From Arthrinium phaeospermum (taxonomy: Eukaryota; Ascomycota; Sordariomycetes; Amphisphaeriales; Apiosporaceae): a stretch of DNA of 64,000 bases. The notes under the pieces are model-generated. The model did no database searches. It worked only from the letters and a program-made list of their open reading frames with translations, and was not told the DNA's origin. Each line of letters starts with the position of its first letter. The stretch's first letter is position 1. The DNA is taken from positions 2,294,001-2,358,000 of the forward strand of contig QYRS01000011.1 in assembly GCA_006503535.1 (NCBI GenBank), in the 5' to 3' direction. A program made the position numbers and the translations under genes. Positions 33,416 through 46,800 of the stretch are shown one piece after another.

Positions 33416-34841
33416 CTACTGACTCGGCTTCTTGTTATAATGCTGCGTAAAGTCGTACCGCAACCCCATCATCCCCATAAACGCCTCCCGCTGCAGCCCC
33501 ACGTCCCCCTCGGCCGCCTTGCACGCCTTCATGACCGGGTCGCGCTCGAGCAGCGTGTCCGGGTCCGGGTCCGAGACGCGGCGGAAGTTGTCCTGCGAGG
33601 CCGGGTCGATGAGGTTCTGCCACTTGTCGCGGCGTTTTTCGGAATACAGGTCCAGGATCGACTCGTCCGCCAGCCCGTCCCACAGCCCGATCAGGCAGTC
33701 GGCCAGCCCGCCCGCGTCCACGAAGCCGCCCGTGATGCCCATGCCGCCCCACGGGTTGCACAGGTGCGCCGCGTCGGCCGCCAGCAGGACGCGGCCCACC
33801 CGGAAGGAGGGGGCGCACCGCTGGTGCATTTTGTAGGGGGCCAGGCTCACGAGCTTGTAGTCGGACGGTTCGGGGTGGCCGGGCAGGATCGTCTTGAACT
33901 TCATGGGCAGGCGCTCTTTGATCTGGTCCAGCGTCAGGCCGCCTGCCTCGCCGTACGTTACTCGGTACAGGCCGTCGCGGGTGATTTTCGCCACCATCTT
34001 TGAGGATTTGTCAGCTGTGGGCAAACGGGATATAGAACAGGCTTGATATGACTTACGCAGAAATGCTCCGGGTGAAGGATGAAGTTGGTATTCGTGAAAC
34101 CATGCGTACCTTCGAAATCGTAGTACACCTGTCAACTGTGTTAGCGAGTCGACGTGAAAGGTAATACAGTTCGAAGCACAGTGTCCACTCACATTTGTGG
34201 CCACAATCTGCCGATCCCACGTGAAGCCCGGGAAGTCGGGGAAGAGAGATTTCCGAACCATGCTAGTCGCACCGTCACATCCCACAATGTAATCCGCATG
34301 AATCTTCTTCCTCCCCTCAGGCGTCTCGACATCCACCCAAGCGCCCCCCTCGTCCTGCCCCACCCCGACGACGCGGTGGTTCCAGCTGATCGACCCGCCG
34401 TGCTTGGTCAGGAACTCGTCCAGCAGCAGCCGGTCCAGCTCGTCGAGCACCAGGCACGCCATGCGCAGGTCCTGCCCGTCGACGTCGGCGACGCACCGGC
34501 CGTCCATGCCCGTGATGAAGCTGTGGTCCTCGAACCGCCGCCACGACATGGTGTTGACGGTGAAGCCCCGGCGCCGGATCTCGTCCATGACGCCCGCGCG
34601 CGCCAGGTCCGGGATCGCGGCCGGGCCGTAGATGGCGGCGCGCGGGCGGCCGTCGAGCTCGGCGGCGCCCTCGAGGATGTGCACGGGGATGCCGTGCTGG
34701 GCGAGGAGCAGGCTGAGGAGCAGGCCGCTCGGGCCGGCGCCTACGACGATGACCTGTCGCTGGTCAGTGATTCGATTCGGGATGTGTTGGCTTCTGAGCG
34801 AGTTAAAGTTGATCGCTTACTTTTTCAAAAGGACGCGCCAT
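33416..34841 (-). CDS. FAD-dependent aromatic-ring monooxygenase (PHBH fold)
   Basis: Predicted to hydroxylate an aromatic acid or phenol using FAD and NAD(P)H. It resembles p-hydroxybenzoate hydroxylase in size and motifs, but the substrate is not determined. Four exons, 34841..34821 (21 nt), 34753..34193, 34128..34057 and 33997..33416, sum to 411 residues plus stop. The first exon codes MARPFEK and joins VIVVGAGPSGLLLSLLLAQH, the dinucleotide-binding GxGxxG motif. Further landmarks are IYGPAAIPDLARAG, the DG motif region VGCDGATSMVRK (about residues 160-175) and the second FAD motif VLLAADAAHLCNPWGGMGIT (about 305-325). Missing the tiny first exon would delete the start and shift the model to an internal codon. 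The neighbours suggest no pathway. Confidence 0.9.
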
Positions 34842-36010
34842 TTTTGTACGCTATTGCCCGTGCCCGTGTTTTCGAATCTCGCGGTGGCTGGAGACTTCGG
34901 CGTTGATAAAAGGCTTGGACTAGACGATCGTGCACCGAGGCGGCGGAACTATATCTGCAGCCTTCAAGTTTAAAAGATAGTCATGAAATCCGGCATAAAG
35001 GTGGCAGCATGTGTCATGAGAATCGGAGGGGGGCGCTGTGCCGCCCATGATAAGTAAAGTCAGCGAGTCATGACCCGCAACCGCGAGAATTGCGGGACTT
35101 GGTCCATTTTCCTTTCCCCGCACTCCGGATGTGGATCATGGCATCTGCTACTACTGTAAAAGAGCGCATCTTCGGGCATTTTTGGAACTGACATCGTTTC
35201 CGACGAGAGGGTACTGATCTCGGTTATCGGGGCCATGTTGTTTGTGAGCAAGAGAACCGACGAATTGGGGCCGTAGTGTGGTCCCTGGGTGCTTATTTTG
35301 GTGCGCAACCCAGCGTTGCATTACCCCAAATATGTCAACCAAATAAGGGGGCGCGCGGGGAAATCGCACGTTTCGCTTGACTTACTACAGTACTGTCTGG
35401 CATGCCTCGGCAATTGTTGTACGCCCGATATGGAGAGCAACAACGGCTATCAATTCAGAGGGATAATTAGAGAAATGATAAGACTGGGGTACAGGCAAAG
35501 ACTCAATCTCATAAGCAATAAGGCTTATGAGATATGGTCAAGTAAAGAAGCCCGGGACGGGGTGGAGAGTAGTAACTGCAACCGTGCCAATTCTGGGGTA
35601 CCGCAACACCCAGAGCTGCGTTTCCCAGGTTTCGAGTGGCCGTGTCGTCAGTAGTGGCATTGTGCAGCTGACGGGTGGTCCAACCATCCAGGAATGGAGG
35701 TATACTCCGGCCAGTATTAAGGGGGGTGGCACTCGGCATATGCGACATGCACATCTCGTAAGGCGGATCCTTCAACTTTCGTACATGCATTTCTCTTTTT
35801 TCTTTATTCCTCTAGAACCACTGAAGAAGAACTATTCGGGCTCGTTTAATTACAAAGGATGTATAACCATGACGGTTTGAGTGACATGTAGGTCAGACCC
35901 ATTAGGCGTAACAGCTGCGGTATATGTATCAGACAATAGGGGATAGGACTTTCTACCGATTTCCAATTTCCACTGGTAACAAAACGATCAATAACCATCC
36001 TTCTCGCAAC
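34842..36010. other. intergenic, no gene seen
   Basis: Promoter side of the monooxygenase and 3' flank of the sugar transporter. ORFs up to ~120 codons carry no recognisable content. Confidence 0.55.
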
Positions 36011-38115
36011 CTAGACATCGTGGATGTCGATAACATTGCCGGTCTCGGTGACCGCAACATGTTTCTTCTGGATAGACGCTTTCACGGGATTCTTGGCGGC
36101 GAAGATCTCGTCAAGTTCCTCAAGCTGTAGGACGAGAGCATACATCATCAGCAAACATGACGAGGATCTGTAGGTGTTCAAAGCAAACTTACCGTGCGGT
36201 TCTTGGTCTCTGGAATGAACCACCAGATGATCAAAGCCTGAACGGCGTCCTGGACCGTAAAGATGATGTACGTCTTCCAAGTGATATTTTGCAAAGCCAC
36301 AGGCCAGGCGAACTGGTTAAGCAGCCCACCGACGTTGACGGCCAGGGAGGAGAAGGCCATGCCCTTAGCGCGCATCTCGAAGGAGAGCACCTCTACGGGG
36401 AACAGAGCTTGCAGAGGGGTGATGCCGATGGAGTAGATACTGTAGAGTGTTAGTTTGACAAAATTTTGTTTCTGTGGATACCCAAACCCAGGTCGAGGAG
36501 TAGACTTACCTGCCGAAAATGAATATCATGGCGATAGCGGCCTTGCTTGCACCAGGGTTGGTGCCCATCGACTCCTTGCTGCCGCCACCTGCTTCGAACT
36601 CGGCCGAGGCGATGGTCATTCCGAGCCAGACGACGGTGCAGCCGATGAACGAGAACAAGAACAGCGGGCGGCGGCCAACACGATCGACCAGGCAGGCACC
36701 GACAATGGCGCACAGAAACTGCTGGCAAGAGTTGATCAAGGTGATGTTCGCCTTCTCGATCTACAGTTGTACGTTTCTCAGGTCAGCACTCTGCAAATGG
36801 GCAGGGACTGTAAAGAGACAGATGATGGCGTACAGGATGATGGTAACCGGCTCCATCAAGCACGGCACCGAGGAAATAGGATAGGACTGCGTTGCCAGCC
36901 CATTGCCCAAAGATGGAAATGACGACATTGCAGCCAAGACGGTAGGCGGAAGCGCGGTTCCCTTGGTACGTGTTAGTGAGAAATCTGGCAGTTTTATATA
37001 GTCAACAGGTGGGAGACTCACTGAAGAGAGCGCGGTAGTCCCACCAGCGCTTGTCAGCGCCGTCGACGTTGAGAAGCTCCTCGTATTCGGACATTTGCAG
37101 TCTCACCCAGGGGCCTATTAATATCATGTCAGTCCCGCTACACCCAAAAGAAATGCTAAACCAGCGAGGTGGATGACATACTGTCTGGGTTCCCGTTGCC
37201 GTGGTACTTGGTCAACATATTCATCGCCTGCTCCTTCTTGTTATTGACATACAACCAACGAGGCGACTCGGGCAAGAACAAGGCGAAAATGACGATGAGC
37301 CCCGAGAAGAGGCACTGGAGCCACGTGATGAGGCGCCAGGAGTAGTCGCCGCCCGTGTTGAGCGCGCCCCGGGCGGCGCCGGACGCGATGATGGACCCGC
37401 TGAACCAGAGGGTGTTGTACATGGCGCCCACCACCCCCCGGAAGGCCGGGTGGTTGATCTCGACGACGTACATGGGGCCCGCGGCCGAGGCGATGGAGAC
37501 GCCGAAGCCGAGCAGGAACCGGCCGCCCATGAAGGTGTCGGCGTTGACCGACACGCCCTGGATGATGGTCCCGACGATGATGAGGCCGGCGCCGATCACC
37601 ATGCCGATGCGGCGGCCGAAGGTGTCGATGGCGGGGCCCACTGTTACATGATGCATCACATTAGTCCTTCATATCTGAAGCTCGCGCCGACAGAGCGTCT
37701 TACCGAACGGAAGAGCCACGACACCACCGATCTGGTACATGGACGAGATGATGCCCGCCCAGATCCCCGCGTTCTCGGCGTGGTAGTACTCCAGAAAGGC
37801 CGGGTTGATCAGCAGGTTGTTGATGAGGGACCCGTCGTAGCCGTTCATGGTGCTGCAGAAGAAGCCGACGATGGAGAAGACGTAGAGCATGATCTGCGTC
37901 CGCGCCCACGGATTCGGCGGCTCCGACACCAGGGCGGCCGCGAAGGCCTCATTGCCCTTGATGACGGTGTGCTGGATGTTCTCCTGGTTGAGGGAAGATG
38001 AGGAATTAGTCTTGCTCGTCAGTCTGTGCGACTGTCTGTTCGCCCCGGATCGACTAACCTTCTCCGGGTAATGCTCGTGCATCTCATGCACGTCAACATC
38101 GTCGCGCTTGTCCAT
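36011..38115 (-). CDS. MFS sugar transporter (sugar porter family)
   Basis: A twelve-helix plasma-membrane sugar importer of the hexose/lactose-permease-like branch. Eight exons, 38115..38059, 37983..37704, 37640..37182, 37114..37022, 36961..36834, 36760..36510, 36439..36193 and 36124..36011, sum to 542 residues in phase. Motifs are GYDGSLINNLL in TM1, VGPAIDTFGRRIGMVIG (the D-R-G/GRR loop after TM2), GRFLLGFGVSIASAAGPMYV, the PESPRWLY loop after TM6, FGQWAGNAVLSYFLGAVLD in TM7, LVDRVGRRPLFLFS after TM8, and PETKNRTLEELDEIF at the end of TM12, rebuilt across the last intron. The N-terminal stretch is acidic and His-rich. Substrate not predictable; lactose, cellodextrin or galacturonate-type sugars are all possible. 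Confidence 0.92.
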
Positions 38116-40899
38116 CTTGGCTGGCGGCTGGCGGCGCTCGCTTCTAGCTTCCCACTTCCTTTGCTTTTTCTTTCTTTGGTTCGATGGCAGTTTCAGACTA
38201 TCACTCGTGGGATGTGACAGAGGTTTTAGTTCGATCAACCGTTACAGTTTACTGAGCTAAAGACAGCGGGAGATGGGGAATGGTGGGACTCGGGAGCGTC
38301 CATGGTTTTATGTCCAGGGATTTATCAGAATAACGTTCGCATGGCATGCATGTTAGAGCGAGCAGGTGTACAGGCGTACTGGATGCACGTCGATCAAATC
38401 CATCCCTTCCGGGCCCTGCCTATGAAGGAGCATGCGTTCTCCTGAGGGTGTGCAGTTTGTGCAGGCAGGTGTGTGTGGCCTGCCACATCCCAGTCGGGAC
38501 GATAATCGCGTGGTTGCATACCCTGGTGTTAATCCCGGCCGATATAGCTTGGCCAGGGGTCGTCGGTTTAGGGCGACGGCTAGACCTGCTTGTCTCCCAG
38601 CCAAAACGCGCCCTGATTGCTCTGCTCGCCTGCAAAAATCTATCGGATACGAGACAGCCTGCCGCATCGAAAAGGGGAGTTTTCTTGCGCCACCAACTTA
38701 AATAGCAATCTCGATTATCCCGTGCATGCGCATCGCCCGCTGTGTATCAAGTAGGAGAGTAAATCTTGGTAAATTCAAGGGTTCAATGCGGCTACTATTA
38801 TTTCAGGTGGGTTGACTGCGTTGGGTGTCAGCAGTGGACGAGTCGCGCCGAATGGAAGATCGAAAGACATGCATCGCGGGCCAATGCCCTCCGCAGCTCA
38901 AGCCTTCCCCTCCCCCATTCCGGTTGCAGTATTCTTCCCCATTCAATCCATCATGATGGGCCCCGCCGGAACTTTTCAGCGGGGCCTGGGGTTGGGGAAA
39001 GAAGATCCATCCCAAGAAGGGGAGTTGTGTCCGGGGAAGGTTTACAATTGACGGCACCCCTCATCTCTTGTCATGCTTGTCGTGATGGATTTCCAGCGCT
39101 GAAAACCACCTGGAGAGCTAGGCGACGAAAATCGTTTCCCCTGTCGGTTTGTGGGATGTGGCGTGTCGCAGCCCCCAGTCTGTTCAGTCGTGGCACCTCC
39201 CTTGAAAGATCGGGCTGGAACTCCGGGCCATGTTTCCATGATCACGCCTCTTCTGGATTCTACCTGCCTCAGGCCAAAGAGGCAGGCAGAAAGGGCTTTA
39301 GGTCGTAAATGAATCTCGTCATTGAGCCGTCCCACCTGAGACTTCCTTTATATGAAAGTTGACGACTTTGTAATCGTTAGACCTGCTTAGCAACCGCTTC
39401 AGTAATTGTAATTCTCTAGGCCCCGCAGACAGAAAACACGGGAAGGGCAATCATTCGGATTGGTTCCTGTGTGGTCCATTGCAACCCTATCGGATGGCAG
39501 GTGGACGAGAAACAATGAGCTCCAATTGGCCACATGGAAAATGATCTTATCCCCAACTGAAAGGCGGCCCGTGTCCCTCCGCCCTCCCTGTATGTCGAAG
39601 CGAACCCCACCACGGCTGGGAGGAGCTGCTCCAGCCCAACCCAACCAGCCAACACCACTTCACTGGTGGACAATCGTCGCACCTTGACAACTACGATGAG
39701 TGCGGTCTAGCATGGCGACAATGACACTTGACACTTGTATGTTTCCAGTATAGATCGATTTGGTATTGTCTATTCTTGTGGTGTTGTGGGTATTGTTAAG
39801 CATTGATTCCCGCGAGCTTTGGAATGCGCTGCCATCATCGCATGCTGGCAGACCACAAAAGATGACATTTCGCATCCCAACCGAGAGGAAGCTTGTTCTG
39901 TAAGCCACAACTCCTCGAGTTCTAACCAACACATGTGCCCCGGCCCGTCATCGCCTCCTGCTGTTGGTCATGAAAACGACAACATCTTAGGCCAATCGCA
40001 TCTCTTGGCGATTTCCAGATGAGATGTTGGCCCGAGGAAGCTTGTCATCTCATCTCATCTCTAGGTTAGCAAACCCACAGACAAAACTGGCTGTGCACTT
40101 TTTACTAAGCCGGGTAGGGGATATCAGACGATGCAGTGATGCGATGTTGGATACAGGTCAGACACGTTGGTCACCGTCCGTCCGTGTTTGCAGGCCATAG
40201 CTGCACCCATATAGCCATGGATTCCGTCTCGCTTTACCTGTCTGCCCTGAACCTGATATGTCGTGGCGAAGGGGAGGGGGGTGCACCGCATACTGCCGCA
40301 TTGACCAACCCATGTAAACGTGCCCGTGATTGGCCGCAACGTCCCGCCCCTGGTTCACTCAGGTTGATGAATGCTGCATATTAGCTACCGGCCTTCGCAA
40401 CGGTCGATTGGATCCAGGCTTGCGTATTGCGAAAGGAGCTGACGTACTAGGAGTCTCAATACAAGGTTTCCATTGCCGTATTCATCATGTAGGTGCGGCT
40501 TGAGATGTAGCTGTTCAAGATATCATCTATGCAGGGGTGGTGGAAAGTAAACGGTCTGGATTGCGTCGGACCTCGAACGATATGTCAGGCTGCAGAGCCG
40601 CCCACTATACTTCTTCGCTATCTTCCGTGTCTTTCATCAGCATGAGGTGTGCAAATCCTGCCGATCACAGTGTGGAGAACTGTTCTCAGTTCAGGAGAAT
40701 CTTGAGAAACAGTGGCAGAAGAGATTAGATGGCTAAAGCAGACTATTACCCCAGACTCCGAAGGTAGCATAACATCTAAATTCCGTACCGAGTAACAGCA
40801 ACACTTGGTTATTCCATCGTTAACTCCGTTTATCCCACGATATACCCCGCCAGTAAAGCTTTTGAGCGTCAGAAACCCCCCGCTGCTTACCATAACCCC
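38116..40899. other. intergenic, no gene seen
   Basis: A 2.8-kb stretch between the transporter start and the 3' end of the NACHT-ankyrin gene. It includes ORFs up to 180 codons (for example 38766-39308, plus) without GC3 bias or recognisable domains, and a short ATCTC tandem near 40048-40062. It probably contains the transporter promoter. Confidence 0.55.
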
Positions 40900-43800
40900 C
40901 TATCTCTTCGCCTCATAGCCATCTGGGTGGATCCGTACAAACTCCTGAGGCACCAAGTTTGAGGGACGCGTGGTCCGGCGTCCAGGATGTTGCGGTACGA
41001 CTTTTCCTCTCCACCATTTCTTCTTATCCATTAGCCGGGACCAGTAATCGAACGAGGATTCATCAGGATAGCGCTCCATATCTCCGCACAAGACGAGTTC
41101 GGCCTTGACTGGGCCGCCCCATGTATACGTGGCGATATTCAGATAGCCTTCTTCCAGCCCATCGGAGGCAGTTGGAGCAGCTGGTAGCTTGGCTTGGTCT
41201 ATGAAACGACCGACGAGAAGCCACTCCAGGATGTCTGGGAACTTCTGGGCCGAGGTATACGCGGACCGAAACCCGGACGGACCCGTGTAGGACAGAGCCG
41301 CGCCACGGCGGGCGAGGAAGATCACCGAACTCTTCCGTCCATACTCGCAAGCTACCATCAAGGCCGAGCCGGAAAGGCAGCCATCGCTGTCCAGCTGTGC
41401 GCCAATACCCAGTAGGTTTTCCATCATAGGTAGCGAGTCGCATGATGCGGCCAGACACAAGGGGCTCCACACATTTGAAGGCGAAAGGTTCATGAACCTT
41501 TTCAAGTCCTCATGCCTGTACTTATGGCGGGCCAGCTTGAGAAACTTGGAAAAGTCCAAGTATTCTAGGGGTAAGTCTTCAATCCAAGGAACAGCTCTGC
41601 TGTCAGCTAGACGTATGTCCGCGTTTAGCAGATATGAAGTAAAATGTGGTCTAAGGAGGGCAGCTAAGTGGAGAGCTGACCATCCCATGCGATCCAATGA
41701 ATGGATATCTAGACCTGCATGAGTAAGTAGCACAAAGGTTCTGCAGTCCTCGTCCGTCCATGGCTTTATGGCAGCAAGATGTAGCAAGGAACAATTGAGA
41801 TGGTCCACAGCCGCTAGATTTGCCTTGGCATCGAGTAGCGCTTGAACGACGAAATATAAGCCGAGCGAACTTGCCTTCATCAACGCTGTATCTCCTTCTT
41901 TGTCGCGGTATTCGGTAGATGCCCCTTTTGAAACCAGGTACGTTGCAATTTTGAACTCATCCAGTTTGCTGTATTGTATTAAACCGAGCAGAGGCGTCGG
42001 CAGCTGTTGGCTGGAAATGTTGATGTCTGCTCCCATGTCAAGCAAAAGATCAATCGCTTCAAAGTTCCCTAGATCTACAACGGCATGATAGATCGGCGTA
42101 ACACCAGACGCATCTGCTTCGTTTACTGCCACGCGTGGCACATCATCACCATACATGTTGTTGATGTCCCTGACAAGACCTGTTAGAAATGTGTTGCTGA
42201 GTTCTTTGAGGCTCGACTTCTTACCCATAGTAATTTTTGTTTTGCTTTAAATGGTGTAATAGTGCTCGTAGGCCACCGATGTTGTTGTTGACGACCGCGG
42301 TATATAGGAATGGCGGCGACTCTCCGAGGAATGTTCCACCCTGCTCTTTGTAGTTCTGCAAACCTTTCGACAGGATTGGACCTGAAAAACGTTTGGAGAG
42401 AAGAAGGTGTAAAGCTGTTGGGTACTCTGGTAGACAACAAGCGGTTTTCGCCATGGATACCTTCTTGTCCAGGAACCAATGGATAAGCTCAAGGCGTTTC
42501 TCGATGATGGCTTTCACCAAAGGAGAACAGCCACCACAACTGGGTAGGGAGGTATCCATGCTGAGACCACTGTCGTATAATCTCTCGCACAAAATTAAAC
42601 TGTTCTGTGTAATTGCATCCTCAAGAGATGCGGCCGTTGCTTTTGGTAGTAGGAGAGAAGCAACCCCAATGGCATTGGCCTGTTGCAAAGTGCGACCAGG
42701 GATGAAGTCAAGCGACCCAAGATAGTCAATCAGTGGTTTGTTGCCGGACTGGTGCGCGTAAAATAACGGGCTCCGATTGTACACATCCAGTGACGGTGTA
42801 CACCCGGCTTTTATGAGGGCTTTGGCCACCACGTACTTCCCATTCATAGCTGCGAAGTGAAGTGATGTGCGTCCGTCTTTTTCCTTGGCCATAACTTCAC
42901 AGCCTTGGGCACAGAGAAACTCGACAGTCTTCAAAGATCCGCCCAGGGTGGCATAGTGTATAGGCCTAAGCCCATTGTCACACTTTGACTCGAAGCTGCT
43001 TTCGAATAGACCATGGGTTTCGTAGAACTCAAGCACCGAAACATGCCCACGTAGTGATGCAAGGTGCAAGCTATTTGCACCGGTAAAGACGACCCGTTTC
43101 GAACCTAAAATCGTTTTGAATCTCACAGCCTTCTCCCAGGCATTTCCGTCCTTAAATTGGCTAACGCCATGTATATCTTCAAGAATTCGTGTGGCACCTT
43201 CCCAAGAAGCCGCCAAGATTGCATTGAACCCGCTGGCACATGTTTTGCATGGGTCTGCGCCGCTACGTAGAAGAGCGGACGCATGAGAGAAACGTCCGTC
43301 CATCAAGTGATAGACAACTGGAAGCTTCCGTTTGCCATCAGTGGAGCATAAGTTCGGATCTGCACCTCGCTGGATCAGACGCTCTATCATCCACTGGCTT
43401 CCGTCGGTCCTGCACGAATGCAAAATCCCCAGACCGTCATTTCCAATGTCATTCATCCGAGATTCGTTGGCGTGACTTAAAATGGTGTTGAACATAGCTT
43501 TTGCCTCTCCCGTGCTTACTCCATCGCAGACAAATTGTTCTAAGGCAGACATACCATCAACACGCTGATGAACGTCCATCCCTCTCCCCAACATGAACCG
43601 CGTAAGTTTGGTATCGCAACTTCCGATTGACGTTTTCAGCAAATGAACTGCTCGGTTGGATTCCAGAAATGCAGGCCAGTAGTTGGTACGTTGTGCTACC
43701 TGGTCTAGTAACTGGACTGAATGCGACTCGGTGATCTTTAGAGTTCCTGAGAGCACTGGTTCAATCAATGGGATGATACCACATTGCTTGGTGTGTAACT

Positions 43801-46800
43801 CATACGAAGCCAAGTAACCAAGTTCGATCAAGCACAGACCGAACTCAGCTACCCAAGCCTTGGCTCTGTCTGCCCTAGGAAGTGGCAGAATTGCTGACGC
43901 AAAGCTCTCCCACATCGAGAATGGGGGTATGTCCTTAACGTTTAGCTGGGCTATGACAGCTGTATTTAGAGGAGCTTCCCCAAACAAGGGAGTGCGCCAT
44001 TTCTTGAGACATCGTAGCAAATAAGATCTCAACGGAGGTCCAGAATCGCTGTGGAGGTTGCAAGCCTGTGGAAAAAGGAGTTTCAGACGTTGAACGAACT
44101 CTACTGTAGCCGAAGGTCTCAGGGAATGAAGTAGGCTGCAGCCACAGCTGTGATGGGAAGAGACGCCTATATTCGAGTTTATTAGGAACTCAAACATCTG
44201 CTCCGAGTTTTGCCTGACTGCAAGTTTAAGGACCGGTACAGGGCTTCTGATCATTGTAGGACTCTTGATATACTCTGCCAAGATTTCTGCACACTCCAGA
44301 AAGCCCGTTTGGAGCAAATACGGAAAGGGCGCAAACCCCTTTTCGTTTGTAGCTTGCATGGCCTGAGCAATGCAGTCCACACTTTGGTATTCCAGAATGG
44401 CCTTGAGTTTTGAGGGTTCTCTGGCCATGTGAAGGACGTTGTTTCCCTTGAGTGCTTGGCTTGAACAGTCTGCGCCCCGCTCAGTAAGCATCTTCAGAAT
44501 TTGTTTGTCATCATATTCGTCGGGTGTAAATTGTTCCATCCACTGGTGTAGAGGCATTTCGCCCGCCATATTGGTCGATTCTGCATTGCAGCCAGCATCA
44601 AGCAGTAGTTTGACGATCTCAGGTTCTGAACATTCGTATATGTCCCCGATAGCGCAATGGAGAAGTGTGTTGCCTGTTTCTCTGTCTATAGCGGTGGGAG
44701 CATCAAATCGTGGGTCCTTCAGAATCATTCGAAGTGCCCTCTTGTTTCCAGTACGAATTGTTTCAAAAACATGTTCAGTATCAATTCCGCTGGCATACAC
44801 AATTCTTGTGTCGATCTCTGCCCTGTTGAACGTGAACTCGTAAAAGTTTTCAATGGCCTTTTGCCATACCAAAGAGCAGAGACGAAGATGTGCAGAGGAT
44901 TTGTCCACAAGAGGAAGATGTACCTCGAAAAACGACTCGAAAGCATTATTGTGCTCCCAGTGTCCGTCATTAAAAGTCGATAATCTGTCCAGCATCTTCT
45001 CTGCACAATCAACATCATCGTCTTGTAGTTTTGCGCCAGCTGAGATTAATGCTATTGGCAAGGCTAGCATATCGAAATCCATCACATTATTGTAAGCGAT
45101 AGACAATAAACCAAGGCCAACGGATGGGTAGCAGCATCGGAACTGAAGTGTTGCCCCAAATAGATGGTTGATAGTGTTCTTGATATCCCCTGGCCCTCCA
45201 GCAATGAAGGGGAAAGGGTCCCAGGTACCGTGGTCTACATTGAGGACGTTTGGGTCACAGAAAGACGACAGGCCCTGAACTGCGCATTGTAATGGATTTC
45301 CCACAGGACTCTTCAGGTTTGCATCGACGTATTCCCCCAACAGATACGAGCAGATCTCCGGCAGTGATAGAATAGACGCCAAATGCAATGGTGTGAAATC
45401 TGAATGGGCAATGATCATGGCAGCGCCATATTCATCCAGAGAGGGCTCCTCGAAGCCCAAAGTAAGGCTTACCGCCCACGAAGTGAAGACTTTTGTCTTA
45501 CGGGGACTGAAGAGAGACTTCGCGAGCGACAAAATTTCTGGTTGATCCCAGTGATCACGAGCATAGAACAAACAGTCTGTTGCTGCGCGATGGTACAAAG
45601 GGTAGCGATCCTCTCTTTTGTTGACAAAACTGAGTATATCGTCCAAATCTGAGGGTAACTCGTTAAAATTACCCAATTGAAGGTATTTTAAGTACTCAAT
45701 GGCCAGTAGCTCCTCGGCATGCTGCTTTGATACATGGAACATCTCGAGATCGGAAGATTTGGTCAAATTCCCTCCAAGAAATTCAAGCACTGAAAAATGA
45801 GAGAACTCCAGGAAAGAACCATCTGGCGTTTTTCGCAAGAGGCTGCTGCAGTGCTTCGTGATGGCGCTTTCATGTATGATGTCATCAGGAATTAGCAGCT
45901 TGCCAGCTTTTGGTACTGAAAGCAGTTCGCTCAGTTGCCTCATAGTGAGCCGGTACCGAGTATTTGCAATGCAGTTGAGGGCCAGTCCGACCATTCGGGC
46001 CTTGCGAGGTGGAATGCGCTGCAGGATGCGGATGTAAGTTTCGTCAAGAGTCGGAGGCAAACTCTTGAGTGCATTGCGGCATTCTTGATCAGAGTCGCAT
46101 AAAACAAGTTCCTGTAACTGGCAGGCCACCCATCGGAACCTTATAGCGGAAAGTTAGTGCTGAAATTGGAAGATCATATCAAATTATAGCAATAAAGCTC
46201 ACATTCCCTTGGCGCCGTTCACCAGTGTCTCAAGTATCTCTTCTTCTAACTTCGGATTGTTGAGAAGCAGTTGCCCTTTTCGAATCATGTCCCCAAGTTG
46301 TGCTCTGACATAACCAGAAATGTCGTCTTTATGAGCAGCGATTTCAATAGGAACACACATCCCATCCAGCTGACGTCGAATGTTGTCTTCATCGCGGCTT
46401 AGTAATGCCATGGAAATGTTATCAGTTACCTCCGAGGTTGCAATCAAAGCTTCGAGTACCTCGTCAGCTTGTGTTCCACACTCGTCGATTCCGTCAACAG
46501 TCAAAAAAACGTGAGTGTATAGACCGGCCATGTCCTGCAGGAGATCACTCAGTGACTGGACAGTCGGTGTCTTGTGCATTCCTGTGGAATGGTGAGTTTC
46601 GTAGTGTTGCTCAAGCCGAGCATAGGCCTCCTTTTTCTGGATGGCAAGCTGATACACGAGCGCGCGGAGGATCGTGTCAGGGCTGCATGTATCGACATCC
46701 TTGTAGTCACAAAAGAAGAAGGCTGATGACGAGGCCTCCGTGTTTTTGTTCAAGGCTTCTTCAATCACCACGCCAGCTAGCACAGTCTTTCCGGCACCCG

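Noticed and set aside
33416..38115. A secondary-metabolite or catabolic cluster made of the FAD monooxygenase, sugar transporter and nearby Zn2Cys6 factor
   Set aside because: No backbone enzyme or further pathway genes are present, the genes are separated by unrelated ones, and the transporter is of sugar type.
38766..39308. 180-codon plus-strand ORF
   Set aside because: No GC3 bias, no domain, no splice context. Length alone is not evidence in this GC-rich DNA.
42180..42224. A 45-nt version of intron 2 in the NACHT-ankyrin gene, ending at CTAACAG
   Set aside because: It leaves the wrong frame after splicing. The acceptor ten bases further (GTCAG, intron 55 nt) restores the ankyrin frame.
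42221..46129. Treating the 1302-codon ORF and the 442-codon ORF (40900-42228) as two adjacent ankyrin genes
   Set aside because: A 55-nt consensus intron joins them in phase, and the N-terminal exon also joins in phase, giving one protein.
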